DNA of 64,000 nucleotides from Callipepla californica brunnescens (GCA_023055505.1 JALIRH010000094.1:554578-618577), one strand, 5' to 3'. Numbered from the stretch's first letter, positions 12,229 to 25,200 are shown. Translations and numbers: made by a program. The notes: generated from the letters alone by a model not told the origin.

Positions 12229-13060
12229 GAAAATGGCTGCTTGTTTGTATTAGTAAATTCTGTAAACTAAAAAAAACAGGTGAAAAAAAACCCAACAACC
12301 ATAAATCGTGACATTTACATGAGCTTAATCCTCAGATTCCAATAATCACTTCAAGTAAAGGGAAAAAAAACCCCACAAATAACCTGTGCTAAGAGAAAGC
12401 AACAAAACCCTATTAGCACTAGACAAACTTCACTCATTTTTACAATGGTCATATACTTCAGAATTAGAATATACTTCAGAACAATACAGTATCAGCCCAC
12501 AGGCAGCACAGCCACTATCAGCTAATATTGTAATAATCTATGCTCAGTAGTATTTCTGAAAATGTACCATATAAATTGTGCATAATAGCACTAGATGTGC
12601 CTTTTGAGAAATCATAGGGAAATTATTTTGCAGGGCTTCACTACAGTAATATTGTTCTAACATATCTTCAGAAGGGCACTTTCTTGTTTTTAGGAACAAT
12701 CTTCACTGTCTCTGAAGCGATGAATCAATTTTATACAGAAATGTTTCAGAAGAAAGTCCTGAATATACATCTATATACTCAGGACTTTTAGGATGTTTTT
12801 TTGTAAATGGGCCCTCTATGTTTTACTGCTATGTAATTGGTGTGTTCAAACCTCAAGAACTGAGAGGTTTGCAGTAAGTGGTGTCTACATTAAAGATCAC
12901 AAATAACATTATTTATGAGCAGATTTCCTTTACCAAATTGTCTAGCCAGTTGTTTCATGGACAACTTTTTGTCCCAGAGTTGACATGAGTGACGTGAGCA
13001 ACTCCTGAACTTCATAATACCTGGGGCATTGCAATATTCAGAATATAGTTTTCCTTAACC

Positions 13061-13077
13061 TTTTTTTTTTTTTTTTT
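13061..13077. repeat. Poly(T) run
   Basis: Seventeen consecutive T. No adjacent element body was recognised that would make it a retroposon tail. Confidence 0.9.
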
Positions 13078-16000
13078 AAGAGAAAAAGGGATTAATCTGA
13101 GTTTGAATTGAACTCTCTGCTCTTTACTACCTGCGGTCAGTGTGTATGTTTTACTTAAATGTAAACCCAAATGCTTTTGTGGTAAAAATCTATGACTTTC
13201 TATCCTATATCTTTTTGTGTGAAGTTGCAAAAGGTTGTCAAAGACTAAAAATTATTCAGAAGGGAAGGACTATTCCTCGCATCCTTTCCATGTCATAGAC
13301 AACCCTCAAAATGCTAATTAATGTCCTGAGCTCTGCAAACAATACATGCACTTTCTTTTCCACATATGGCCCAGCCAGAATTAATGTCTCAGGCCAGTGA
13401 GGTGAACTCTGAGTCCTTGCAGCTCACAAAAGACTCCAAGTCCTTTTCTAAATATATTATAGGTTTCAATCTGACTTGAATGAGGTCTGGCATTTCTCTA
13501 ATTTTAATATTTCTGGTCTATGTGTAGACTTAACTAATCTAATTCTTTTAGCAGACCGAAGTATTTATGTTGTGAGATTTTCTCATGCATTAAGCACTTC
13601 TTTAAAACAGGTTTAGAAATAATTTTACCAGATCAAATACATTTGACAAGGGAACAAGAATTTTGCATGGGAACAGAGACTCTGGAGAGTCATTTATTAG
13701 CATGGCATGTCATAAGGCATTTTTCGGGATAAAAAAGTTACATACTCATCAACATTTCTTATTTTTTTTCTGTAAGGAAGAACATCATATTAATAGTTTC
13801 TATTTTATATGCTTTCAAAGTATGTTAAAACAAAGATTATATGTTTTTTTGTGCAGGGTGAATTACCTTTAAACATTATTCATTTGGACTGCTTTTTAAT
13901 TTTACTATTCGTTTGTACAGAATTTGTTAATTTTCACCACCAGGATGAAAAGGCATCAAACAGTAGTAGTAACAGAAGCAAATACATTAAAATCTAGTGA
14001 AGTATCTTACACTGGGTTATGAAGAATGCAGAGGAATATCCTTTACTATTTGCTTTACGTATGGCGGTTACTACAAATTGGAAAAAATTCAGGGCTCTTT
14101 CACCAGATGGGTGACTCTTAAAAATTTTGTGTGCCATTGGAAAAAAAAAAAGGCAAATCTTAGGAATGGCTCATGCAATAAATATTTTTATGTGAAGATT
14201 ATTTTCATCACATACTGTAAGAACAGCAATTGACCTAAAAAGCCACCGTAATCCTCCTTCTGAAGCTACTTTGTAATTGAATTCATCACCCTATGAAAAA
14301 AATTAATACTGTGCCAATAATGTACTCCCCTAGCTTGTGAGTTTTGAATCTATCTATATTGATGAGTCTGCAGTGATTTGACTGTAAACTAACATATATG
14401 TACCAAAACAATGTGTAAAAAACTGAATGGATACTTATATGTGTTGGAATAATGCCTCAAACAGAAAACCCCTTGAAAGCAGAGAATGTGTTCAGGTGAG
14501 TCAAAAATCAGTGAAGACTACAAAGTTGTAGGTATTCTTCAGTTTGCAAAGCTGAGGAAAAGAAATCTTGATAGTCAAAAATACTCAATAGGTGCAAGCA
14601 CTTCTGGGTAGTGTGCTTATCAAAAAGCTCTGCTAACACTTACTAACACCAGGCATAGAGCTCTCATAAATTCAGCTTGTACTGCTTAGGTATGCAGAAT
14701 TTCTGGGTATGCTTTTCCAGTGACACTGCTTTATTTCTACAGACATCTGAATGTTTTTAGATCCCTGCAAATGATTCCTGCATGAGTCTCCTGTTCTGCA
14801 CCTCCAGTGCCAATAAGAAGCATGACAAGCACAGCAAGAGTCTATAGGGAAGCAGGAACACTTGAACACTGTATCATTCTTGAGTTCCAATCCAGAAACA
14901 ACAACAACAAAAACATGTACTCCTAATACAACAAGCATGTATTTCTAATACTTTTTCATCAAACTTTTTGTTTAATAGACCGTATTCAATCTTACTGGGG
15001 GGAGAAATATAAGTCTGTCTATCAAATCACTGACCAGACAGAAAAAAAACTCTTTAATTTGAGAGGCAGGAGGTCTGCCTGTATGAATGGTACTTACCCG
15101 TGCAGAACAGACCAGGAGAGAGAGCAATCTTCAATAAGATTGCTGTCAGCATGTCTGCACACACAGCCCCAAGTGGGGCAGCAAGGACCCGCTGGTGTAC
15201 AGATCTTCCAGGATACTCAGTATATCACTGTAGCTGCAGTCACAGCAATACTGTATGGGAGATAGCTATAAGCTACTGCTTCATCAAGATACAAGGAATA
15301 AAAGCAGCTCTAAGGTTCCTCTGTGCACAAACAGGATAGATTGTGTCTGTGCAGGTCAAAAAACTGAAATGAGCTACCTTCCCTCATATGTTGCTTTTTT
15401 ATGGCATTAGAGAAAAAGACAGAAAAATGGTCACTTCAGATACGGGCTTTGTTTTGAGTCACTTTAAATTTTAATCTCATCATCTGTAGAAAAAATGAAG
15501 CAGGAGTTTTCAACAGCAGTGACAAAAATTATCCCAGCTCTGCCAGAGACATGGTCTGAAACCGTGCCAAAGATTTTAGGCTGGCAAATCAGCAAAGGAG
15601 CCAGATAAATCAGAAGGAGTGTAACAGATCTCATTTATTTCAGCACAGCTTAGCCTCTTTACTACGTCATTGTCATCAATACCCAAAAATACTTAGTTGC
15701 AGGAATAAAAGTGTCTGGCTAATAAAGCAGAACCATTAAAGGGGAAAAAAGTACAGAAATGGAAAGTGAGAAGTGTGACCATAACAGTGTAATAATCCGG
15801 TTGGACTATTTTGAGAAAAAGAATGTTTTGTATAAAAAGAGCAGAAAAAGGAGACTTATTCCTTTTGAATAATATAGTTCAGTTTCCTGGTTTTGATTTA
15901 CATGTACTGGCAACAGCTGCTTACAGGTCAAAAACCAGCCCTAATGAAAGCAATCATGCAGCTAATATTGGTGTTAATTCTATTTCATGCTCTTGGTCTC

Positions 16001-16115
16001 TGTTGCACAGGGAATTGAAACGGAAATGCCTTGAAAACACACTTTGCAAATGCACAAATACCCACAATCCACCATCAAAGCAAAACTCTGAAGTATATTT
16101 CTTCTCACAAAAAAT

Positions 16116-16128
16116 GTACAGTATGTAC
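16116..16128. promoter_or_regulatory. Steroid-receptor-type palindrome (candidate)
   Basis: The 13 bases GTACAGTATGTAC form a perfect inverted repeat with a 3-base spacer and fit the GNACANNNTGTNC core bound by glucocorticoid, androgen and progesterone receptors. They lie inside an 18-bp tandem of TGTACAGTA words (16115..16132). A site this short arises by chance at reasonable frequency, so this is a motif match only. Confidence 0.2.
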
Positions 16129-17238
16129 AGTACATAAACCTCCATCAAAGCCAGCCCTAGTCATTACTGCTGCAGAGAGTCTGGACACAGCTGAGACATT
16201 ATATCTCAGAATTGTGGGAAATGAGCCATACAGAGCACCCTTGTGCAGAATCTGCAAACATCTGCTGGTTCCTCTGTGCAGGACAAGAGCTGGATGACTC
16301 AGGGGAAACAAACAATACATTTTGAGTCTATGGTCAAGAAACCTCCATGTCACTTGGTCCACATGCTGTCCAGAGAAGCAGCTGCTTTTTATTTTTCCTC
16401 TGGAATATGGTGGTTACCATATGTATTACTTGCCCAAATGCCTGCACATGTCTCCTTGTCACTGTACCTGTGGATTCTTGAATATCAAAAGAAAAAGTTT
16501 AAAATAAAACACCTTCTGCCGTTTTGTGTCAGATACATGAAAAGGAGCAAACCTGATTTCAGGAAGTTATTGAATGAATTAATGAGATAAAACAGCAAGG
16601 GAGGGCTGGAGAAAAAAAGATATTACCTGGGGCCAGGATGGAAGAGGGGTGGGTCTAAGGAATAGAAACTGGAAGAATTAAATCATGTAATTTTCTTGTC
16701 TTGTTCTTACACTGTTCCTTGCACTTCTGCTGTTGAGCACTGTTAGAGATAGACAGCAGAATTCGGCTTTTGCCTGGAGATTGTCCAATTTTATTTACCC
16801 TCCAGGTTTTAAAGATGTGTACCAAGGGTAGAACCACCTTCTGCAGTATATGACATTTTAAGCGGCTTTCAGATAGCATACCCATTCTGTTAACAAACCT
16901 CCATCATCACAGAGGAAGGTGTCACTAGTCCATTCTATATAGCAGCTTCTGTAAATTTGAACCCAGTCTCCACACTGGATTGCTGATGATGCTGTCAGCT
17001 GGCAGCAATTTCTGTAAGAGAAACAACAGCAACACTCGTTTTGTATATGAGGGCAGGCACTGGGGTTAATGGGGAGGAAAGACTTCTTGAAAAGTTTTTA
17101 AGACTTCTGACAGCTTGGAAGTTTTATTCCCATCTATGCAGTCCTATTAGAAGTGGCTTGACTCCTGCACTATGTGAGATTCCAGTGCCTGGCTGCTCTG
17201 TCACAGCCAGGAAAACAGTGCAGATAACAACTGGAGTC

Positions 17239-17280
17239 AAAATTGGACAATGAAAAATTGGACAATGAAAAATTGTCAAG
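17239..17280 (+). repeat. Short tandem duplication, about 15 bp x 2.5
   Basis: The word AAAATTGGACAATG occurs twice in tandem and a third, broken copy (AAAAATTGTCAAG) follows. It looks like local replication slippage. Confidence 0.8.
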
Positions 17281-18755
17281 AAAACGAAACTCAGTTCAGT
17301 TGAACAACCATATTCTTAACTTTTGTTCAAAGGATGAGCATGCTTAAGTTGGCATAGCCGTGTGTGCGAGCAAATGAGTGAGATGAAATGAAGTTAAGAT
17401 GTGGTCAGCACCATCAAAACCTGAAAAACTCACCAGTTAATGTGAATTCCTCTCAAGTAATGATTGTTTTTCTATAGGTAAACACTGTCAGTAAGTCAGT
17501 GTTGTGCTTTTGTTAACAGGATATGCTTCCCAAAACACCAGCTGTTTTGACAGATGACTGTACCACTGGACACTGTTTAGAAAATAAATATTATTTCCCT
17601 TGCTTTTATCTAAATCAGTAGTGTCCCTTCTTACACTGCAGTCTTTGCAACCATAATGCAGCCAGCAAACATTAGTTAGCTTAAGCTGTGTTTACACAGA
17701 TACTGTATACTTCAGCAGTAGTTTTCCAGTTGGTGTAGTTGTATCACCTCTCCAGACTACATGAGCTAAGCTAGCTGCGTCCCCTGCTCAGACTAACTGA
17801 GTCTGCATAAAGGGATGTGTGAGTAGCATGCAGCCAGGATAGACCGTGAATTTTCACAAGTATCTGTTCTCGACAAAAATGAGAATGAGCAATACATCTA
17901 CAGGCTGAGGCGAGAACTAACTAGAATGCTAGTTAGAAGCTTTTGAAAAACATGTAAAATGCAGTATCCAAAACCCCAAGTGTACTCCATTTCACTTTAA
18001 GTGTGATATCAGAACAAAGGATACTATACAGTCTGGGCCTGGGAGTTGAGTGCCAGGGCACCCAGGGTGGGAATGGCACAGCCATTAAAACTGATTGTTC
18101 TAGCCTTCATCCCTCTGTTCAAAAGTTTCAGAAGTTCTAAGAAATCTGCCCAATCTGAATTGAATTCTAATTTGCATTAAAAATGATATTTTAGCAGGAA
18201 AATGAACTAATGATGTACAAAGTAATATTCTATTAACGCTTACCTGTTAGATATATTTGATATTGCTCTTAATGAATAGTAAATCATCAGATCTGTGTAG
18301 AAATCAATGCAAATGTATAATATTTTGTAACTTTTTTTTTCCTACACTGAGTTTAATCTCACTATGGCTGAACCACATTCTTAAGAATGGAAATGAGCAC
18401 CGAGACTCCATGTAACTCTGATGACATGAAAACTAAGGCGTGCCACTAGAAAGCGTGGATTTTTTGGCACCGTTCTTTATGTGACTGTGATAGAAATTAA
18501 CTAATAGTTTTACATATCTGGGAAGTCGTTGCAATTTAGGCCTTTTGTTATTCTAGACACACTGGTTCCAAAGAGAGGCTGCTCTTATTTCATGCAAGCC
18601 CTTAAATATACTTCTGTGACAGTCTTGCAAGACCGACTATCTGGAGCTCAGTTTTGGGCTAACACCGTGGTGTCACTAATACATCCACAGTGACATAGAC
18701 AGAATTAAGCTTTACACCAGTAGAGACGAAAGGCAAAGTAGGGCTTCATTCTCCT

Positions 18756-18892
18756 TTGCTAACGCAGCAGGGCGACGGCAGGGCGGACTCGCAGCGCGCA
18801 TTGCCATCTGCTGGCTCCGGCGGAGATCGAACCGTCTGGGCTCCGGCTCCCCGTCCCCGCCACCGCGCGTGATGCTATGCTGCCTCCGACAG
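18756..18892 (+). promoter_or_regulatory. CpG-dense block ending at a candidate 5' splice site
   Basis: From about 18756 the composition changes sharply: roughly 20 CpG dinucleotides occur in 160 bp, while the flanks have almost none. The block ends at 18892 in CAG followed by GTATGA, a good match to the vertebrate 5' splice site. An ATG at 18872 is open to that donor for seven codons. The CTCF consensus core CCAGCAGATGGC lies on the minus strand at 18803..18814. An inverted CCAAT box (GATTGGCC) lies just downstream at about 18909..18916, which would suit a promoter reading leftwards instead. A short unmethylated CpG island with a first exon is the simplest reading. A GC-rich repeat insertion or a chance cluster remains possible. 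No TATA box is evident. Confidence 0.35.
18803..18814 (-). promoter_or_regulatory. CTCF-like core motif
   Basis: On the minus strand CCAGCAGATGGC fits all twelve positions of the CTCF consensus core CCASYAGRKGGC, and most of the flanking positions also agree. CTCF is the zinc-finger protein that anchors chromatin loops and insulators. The match is direct; occupancy is not known. It sits within the CpG-dense block, so methylation could control binding. Confidence 0.4.
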
Positions 18893-19335
18893 GTATGAGC
18901 AACACAACGATTGGCCGAGACAAGCTCCCTGTGTCGGGCATTTCCTGCGGTCTGATAATAAAATATTTTGGTTGCTGGTATTTATTTTCACCTCCTCTTT
19001 CCCTGACGTGATGCAACCTGGACGAATTGCTAAAATGGATAAAAGCAACTTCTTCGATACTTCCACATGATCAGTATAAAACAGGCTAGACTGTCTCATT
19101 AAAGCTCACTGTTTAAGTTCTTGTGCTCTGCCATCCACAACAGTTCCAAGCTTACTTGTTTTTCCTGGCATGCTCTGTTTTTGTCGCTCAAGTGAGGATG
19201 GAGTTCGGTCTTAGAGCAATGACTGCAGGAGCAGAACTGCAGACCTGGTACAAATCTTAGTTGGTAACTTTCAATACAGACACTAAACAAGTAAATATAG
19301 CAAGAAATTAATTTCTAGAAAATGCTGGAATTCAG

Positions 19336-19375
19336 ATATTATTATTATTATATTACTATTATTACTATTATTATT
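19336..19375. repeat. (ATT)n trinucleotide microsatellite
   Basis: About forty bases of ATT units with a few ACT interruptions. Confidence 0.9.
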
Positions 19376-21455
19376 CACTAAGGAGGCTGGAAAGTATTCT
19401 GCAAGACCTGCAAGCTGGTTGCCCAAGGACGCAAAGAACTCAAGTGATAGAACTCACATGTTAACCTTGCTCTCCTGAGTTGAGTAACCAGATTGTACTA
19501 GTCAGAACGGACAGATAGAAAATGAAAAGTGAGCTCTTAAGTTGCTCATTTAAAGGGTATACTTTCTTCAAAGTACCGGAGAGGGCAGCAAGTTTGCTTA
19601 CCCTGTAGTGCTTCTGAGGTCACCCTGACTTTTCTGAGGAACACAGAAGTATTGAAGCATGACTGAATAAAAGCAGAAAGCTAGTCCTTCAGTACCAGCA
19701 AAGCGTGTGCCTTACACTTGTTTTCTTTCTGTTTATTCTCTTTTTTAAAGATCTTTTCAGACTGCACTCACCTTGTTTATCAGTCCAACAGCTTGTTACA
19801 TGTTTTTAAAGAAGCAGAATAACTTTGCATCAGGGTTTCAAGCCAAGAACAGCTTAGACATTATCATTCCCAAGTACATTCAGCTTCTCTTGTTTCAATT
19901 ATCTAGAAATCAGAGACATACAACAAAGAACAGGAAAAGAAACGTTTTATCTGTGGGAGCGACCCACATTACACATGACTCTGAGTTAACAGAGGACTCA
20001 GATTTACAGACAATTTGTTAGAACCATGCAGAGAGCTTATTTGAAACATACTTTTTTCTTTCTTTTTTTGCATTCAGAGTATCTGTCCTAGGTAATATGC
20101 AGCTTGGTCTAAGAGCAATGACTGCATTATTCTTTAAACAGCTTAAGAATTGTACTATAAAGTGAGGATTTAACTAGAACCACAGGTGACTTCTCCCTCC
20201 TCTTTGTCAAAAAACGATGATATTCACTGATCACGTTATTAGCTTTCTTTTACCTTATCTGAAGAGAAGTTCAGTAAAATTGTCACAAGCTGTCAGGAAG
20301 CCATAAAATGCCTTATAAAGCCTTGACATCTCAAAAGCAGGGGGAGATTGGTCTGAATTGTCCACATCTGTATATCTTGTGGTTTGATGTTCTTCCTGTA
20401 TTCAAGAAAATGCTTTATCTCGGAAGCATATTCTGTATGTTGTGTGCTGTGATGCATAGGAGTATATAGGCTGTTGCTGTGAAATTGCTTATAAAGACTC
20501 AGTATCAAATAGGATAGGAGTTAGTGCTAAAATACAGCTGTGGATCTGGAGCTAACTCACAAAAGCTGCAACATCAGGGCTTAATAATGTTTTAAAACCA
20601 TGGACCCAGCCACAGAAGTGACTGCAACAGCATCTCCAGCTGCTAAGGTGTGATACTGTGTTCTGTAGTTTTCAGAGTATTTCTTTGTCTCAAAAAATTG
20701 TTTGGAAGAATTAGCTGGAAACTCACATAGTGTAGAATCTTAATGTTTCAGTCTGTAATCTACCTGTCTCAGATACACAAGAGTTATAAAACATTCTTTA
20801 AATAGTTCAAAAGGTATTTAAGATTGATTAACATCAGAAATGTTCCTAAGGATGATATACATTTATATGAGCACCATATGCTTCAGACATTAAAGTACAG
20901 AAAGAAAAAAATTTTTTCCTAAAAGTTTTTAATCACTTACCATAACCACTTACGGTCTGATGAAGAAATATAACATTGCCTAAGGGTTTGGTGGATGGAT
21001 TTGCTGTTACCGATTTGTAACACAATTCTAATCAGGATACTTTGTTCCTCTTTTATTTCTGTAGTATTTTACACCTATCAAATGTTATTACTATCATTTA
21101 TAACATGCATGAATGTTTTTTATATGCATACTTACAGCTAGCAAATGACATCAATTCTTGAATATAGAAATATTTTAAAATTGTGCATGCCCATATGCCT
21201 GTATGTATACACATACTTTTTTGTTTTGTTTTTAACTGTCTTTAAACTACTGAGACTGTATAACTTTCAGAAAGATACATCATTATCAGTACAATTCGAA
21301 TTTTTCAACTAAAATTAATCGTTGTTCCAAAGTCAAAACCTCAATGTTAGTGCATATTGGATACTAACTTCAACTTTCTGTACAATAAATATCCTATATT
21401 TATACATCTGAAAACAAGAATTTTAATAAAGACAGCAAAGGATAATTTCTTTCTA

Positions 21456-21480
21456 GAATGAATGAATGAATAAATAAATA
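21456..21480. repeat. (AATG)n / (AAAT)n microsatellite
   Basis: Three AATG units run into three AAAT units, a G-to-A step typical of a drifting tetranucleotide repeat. Confidence 0.88.
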
Positions 21481-22047
21481 CGTCAGATAACTAAATTCTA
21501 ACTTCTCCCTTTAGAAAAATGGAAACCATCATCCAAAGAGAAAGATGAAAGACTATCTAGACATTTACACCTGCCACCACTTGCTGACCTTGTTAAGAAA
21601 GGCTCAGGAGCCTTTTATCTTCCCTAACACAAGGAGTTCATTATTCAAGAGGCAGCTGGGTAGCCCAAGCTCAATAAATTCCCAGATGTTCAGAAAGGGA
21701 TTCATTTCTCCATCAGTGTCACGAACAAAACAAATGCAAATGTTGGATGCCTGGCATTTCCCAATCACACATTGCTTGGCGTTTTAGGCTTTGTAGCCAT
21801 TTGATCATCCTATCCAACCAAATGAGATTATGCTCTAGGAGTCATATGTGCAAATTCTTCCATGTACACCACACTTCCTTCCAACTCTGACACATCCTCT
21901 TCCTTTTCCAACCACCCATGATCTCCATAGATACCTTCATACCTAGTTTCACTTGCAAACACCTTACTCTCTCTTAGCAACTCATTAATGAGTTAGAGAT
22001 AGCATTCTTCCTACGATGCCCAGGGCACCTGTATTCAGTAACTGGAG

Positions 22048-22269
22048 CAGTGATTCTGGGAGCCTTTCAGTCTAAAATCTCAATTGACTGCCGATTTTGG
22101 ATTGCTAAGTGATGAATCTGATTAAACTTTCTTAGAGCCCTTATGTTTCCTGGACCTACTGAGCAGAAGAGTAGGTGGCCTGCTGTGTGAAATGGACAGC
22201 TGTCTGAAAAACACTGTGCTATGGAGTGCTGCCTTCCAGCATCCGCTGTGAAGACATTCTGAACCACTG
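22048..22269. mobile_element. Candidate hAT-type miniature element (MITE)
   Basis: The segment starts CAGTGATTCTGGG and ends CAGAATGAACCACTG-like (…TTCTGAACCACTG). The right end, reverse-complemented, is CAGTGGTTCAGAA, so the two ends pair at about 10 of the first 12 bases. They agree with the CAGTGGTTC start common to hAT (Charlie-like) elements. The right flank CTCTAGGA resembles the NTCTAGAN target duplication of this superfamily. The left flank AACTGGAG matches it only partly, so the duplication is decayed or the call is wrong. At 222 bp it encodes nothing and would have depended on a transposase supplied elsewhere. Confidence 0.3.
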
Positions 22270-25200
22270 CTCTAGGATTATCTCATACTGACATGCTGTG
22301 CAGCTGCGGCCTTCTATCCAGAGAACAATCCTAGAAGGCAGAAGAGGAACCTGCTGCTTTATCTACCTGTTTTACTAGTCCAGACAGTATCTGCTTAGAT
22401 ATTACACAGCTGTGTATTGAGGAAGACTATTTCTAGGGCAATCAATGGCTAGTTTGTGTTTCTTCATCACATTCATGCCTCTGGAAGCTCCTAGTTTGCC
22501 CTTCTTGAAAATGATTGGCCTCAAGTTTCAGTCTCTTTCCATTTGTTATTTCTGCAGCATAATGTCCTAGCAAAGGCAATCTGTCTCTGGTTCCCCTCAC
22601 AGGTTCTCCACATTCAGGTTCCCATAAGAAGTTCTCCACTGAGTCTCTAGACACTAGAGCCCATTAAAAAGGAAGGGTCGCCACTCACATTTGGGGTGAA
22701 GCTTGCCAGCCTGACTTTCAGGTGCTGCACCACCTGAGGCTACATTTGTGGCAGAATTAGCTTGACAGAACTAAACAAAAAAGCAGGCTGGTGAACAAAT
22801 TGTTAGTCGTGCTTCAGGTGCATGGTGAGCAATTTTTTAAACTGATAGGAGCTGTATGAGAAATCACTAGGAATCTTAATCAGTGGGCAGTGAAGTTAAG
22901 GACCCAGTATCTGGGGAGTTAAGGAGGTAAACACAGTGAGAAAGCTGTTTTTGTCTAATTTTGCAGATGTCAAGTAACTCCCTATTTACAGTGCTCTGAA
23001 ACTTTCTTCATAGTGAATTCTTTAGGGAAGGTAGAAAGAAATGGTATGTGAAAAGTATTCACTTACGTCTTTTGGATCATGAGAAATGTGTGTGTGCATG
23101 TGTGCATGAGATGGGGGTAGTTAGCAGCTGAGATACAAATATTGTCTGAAACACTTTAGAGGAATCCAGGTGACTCTTCAGTTTGCTAAATTGCAGGGAA
23201 TATTTGGCAAAGGTAGCACTGGGTGTTTCTTGGATGCACTCTCTAAAACCTGTGCAAGTGCTCTGGAAATCTTGTGAGAATGAACTAACATGTGACTCAT
23301 AGTCTGTTACAGTCTGGACAGGAAACATTCTTGCAGGGCTTTGGCTTTATCCTTTGTGCCTAGATGACACATGGGAAAGTGTGAAAATGAAAAATACTAG
23401 AAAGGAGTGACAGTATTCTGTATCACAGAAATTTTTGGTGTCTAAAAATAAACCTTTGCTCAGGTTCAGATGAAGTAACGTGAAAAAAAGTCTGAATTAT
23501 TCCCACATTTTTGGCTTGAGTTCATCTGCCCTTGCCAGGCTTGATCTGTGAAGTAAAATCTCTGAGAAGTGAGACCCCTTTAAAAATAGAATCTTCTGAT
23601 TATGGCAGGCAAGACACTATGCTGCAAAACGCACAGCAGCCTGAGGATCTGCTCTCGTAGTCAGACTGTACTTTCAACTACCTTTCATTACAGATCCCTC
23701 ATTGCAAACTTCATCAGTTTAATCAAGAACTGGGAAAGCTTGCTATTTAAGGCAGCATACTGTCCCTTTACAGCAAAGAAAGAATAATAGGTATGTGGAG
23801 GCAATCAGATTTTTCTTCCCTCTTGATCCTCTATGCAAAGATTTCAGGCTTAAGGTAAGCTTCCCAGCGTTAGTCACTGGGAGTTAATATGTCCTTCCCA
23901 GCTGTTGCTTCTAGATGCTTGGCCAGACTGTAAAAACTAAATAGACTTCAGTGGAATGCCTAAAATTCATTTTCTCACTGAGATGCTTTCATCTCATTCA
24001 TTTCACTGTGTTTACAGGCTGGCAGGTTTCCTGAGGGCAGCCATGATTTAGATTTACAGTTCCCTGGCCAGTCTGATTCTGAAGAAAAGTTATAGCACCT
24101 GTAATGTAATACTGTTTCCGAAAAGAGTGAAAAATGTTGTGGTCTGAAGAGGATGCCTCCGAACTCCAATAATCACAGTATATCACATATCTCTGCACCC
24201 TGTTGTGGCAGCTGAGGTTACTATTACTTCAGAACAGTTTCAAATCCTTACCCTTACCCCTTTCTCTCCACCCACTTGTTTTAAACATGTCTAATCATGC
24301 TGGAGTCTTGGCTCTGAAAATAACTCTGAGATTTCTTCCTTTTCATGTCTAGAGCAGGCTGGGAAATCTCTGGAAACTTAGAGAGGGAAGGGGAACAGCC
24401 ATGTGATGTGATGGTTCAGTGCTTCTTCCTGGCTACTTAAAATGGCTGGGCAACCTTGTTGGCTCCTGCTAAGTGTGGTACAGCCAGGTTGTCATTCCTC
24501 AGTATGCATGGGCTCTTATATTTGTACTGAGGATGTCAAAGCATGGTGCAAACTTTACTAAGATGCAAAATTTAAACTGCAGTCTGCTAAGAACAGGTGG
24601 TCAGAAATAACAACAAAATCACTTCTACAGAGAACATCAAGGGGGCAGGCAAAGTGTCAAAGAAAGGAAGAGCAAATCAGAAAGCACCAAAGATTCTCGC
24701 TTTCCTTAGAGCAGCTTGTTATTCTTACTGTACATTTTGCCTCAGCCAACATATGTGGTAACCTTTCACTGAAGTAATGACCATGGTTATCTTTCTCCCA
24801 GAGGCTTAAGCTTCTCATGATTTGTTTGAATAATATCTGTTCAAGGGTAAGAGCTTTTTCATTTACAGCTGCTTAATAGCTCCCTCCTTTTCAGTTTCAC
24901 ATACCTTAGTAATTCTTGTTACTAGACCATTTGAAAGCAGGAAGCCCTCAGTACATTTTGGAAAAATGTTTTTGTTGCAAGATTACATTCTGAAATATAA
25001 AGGCTCCATGTTGCTTATTTCTCTTGGGTGAATCAGAGGTATAAATAACCACACACTGGTAGGTAAGGAAATAGAAACAGGTCCAAGAAGTCTGAATAAC
25101 CACCTAGAACCTCAAGTTCTGATGTGGTTTTGTATTTGGGGACACCCCACCTTCATACACGCCAAAACACTTTTTAACCCTCACAGAAGATATGCAGTAA

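Larger units (their letters stand above)
12229..18740. other. Unassigned non-coding sequence, about 6.5 kb
   Basis: No gene or named transposon seen. It holds a T17 run at 13061..13077, a 13-bp steroid-receptor-like palindrome at 16116..16128 and a short tandem duplication at 17239..17280. Overlapping open frames on both strands around 15811..16590 (61-115 codons) match nothing I know and interrupt one another. Confidence 0.55.
18893..22047. other. Unassigned non-coding sequence, about 3.2 kb
   Basis: No gene recognised. It contains an (ATT)n microsatellite (19336..19375), a 21-bp near-identical direct repeat at 19207 and 20106, and a GAAT/AAAT tetranucleotide run (21456..21480). The minus-strand open frame 18759..19016 owes its length to the low stop-codon density of the CpG block. 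Confidence 0.55.

Noticed and set aside
17640..17830. Possible old DNA-transposon relic (GTTTACACAGATA, CTAAGCTAGC words)
   Set aside because: The resemblance to amniote repeats is too loose, and no terminal repeats or target duplication could be located.
18759..19016. 85-codon minus-strand open frame over the CpG block
   Set aside because: High GC lowers stop-codon frequency, so the frame follows from composition. The peptide is Arg/Ser/Ala-rich with no family.
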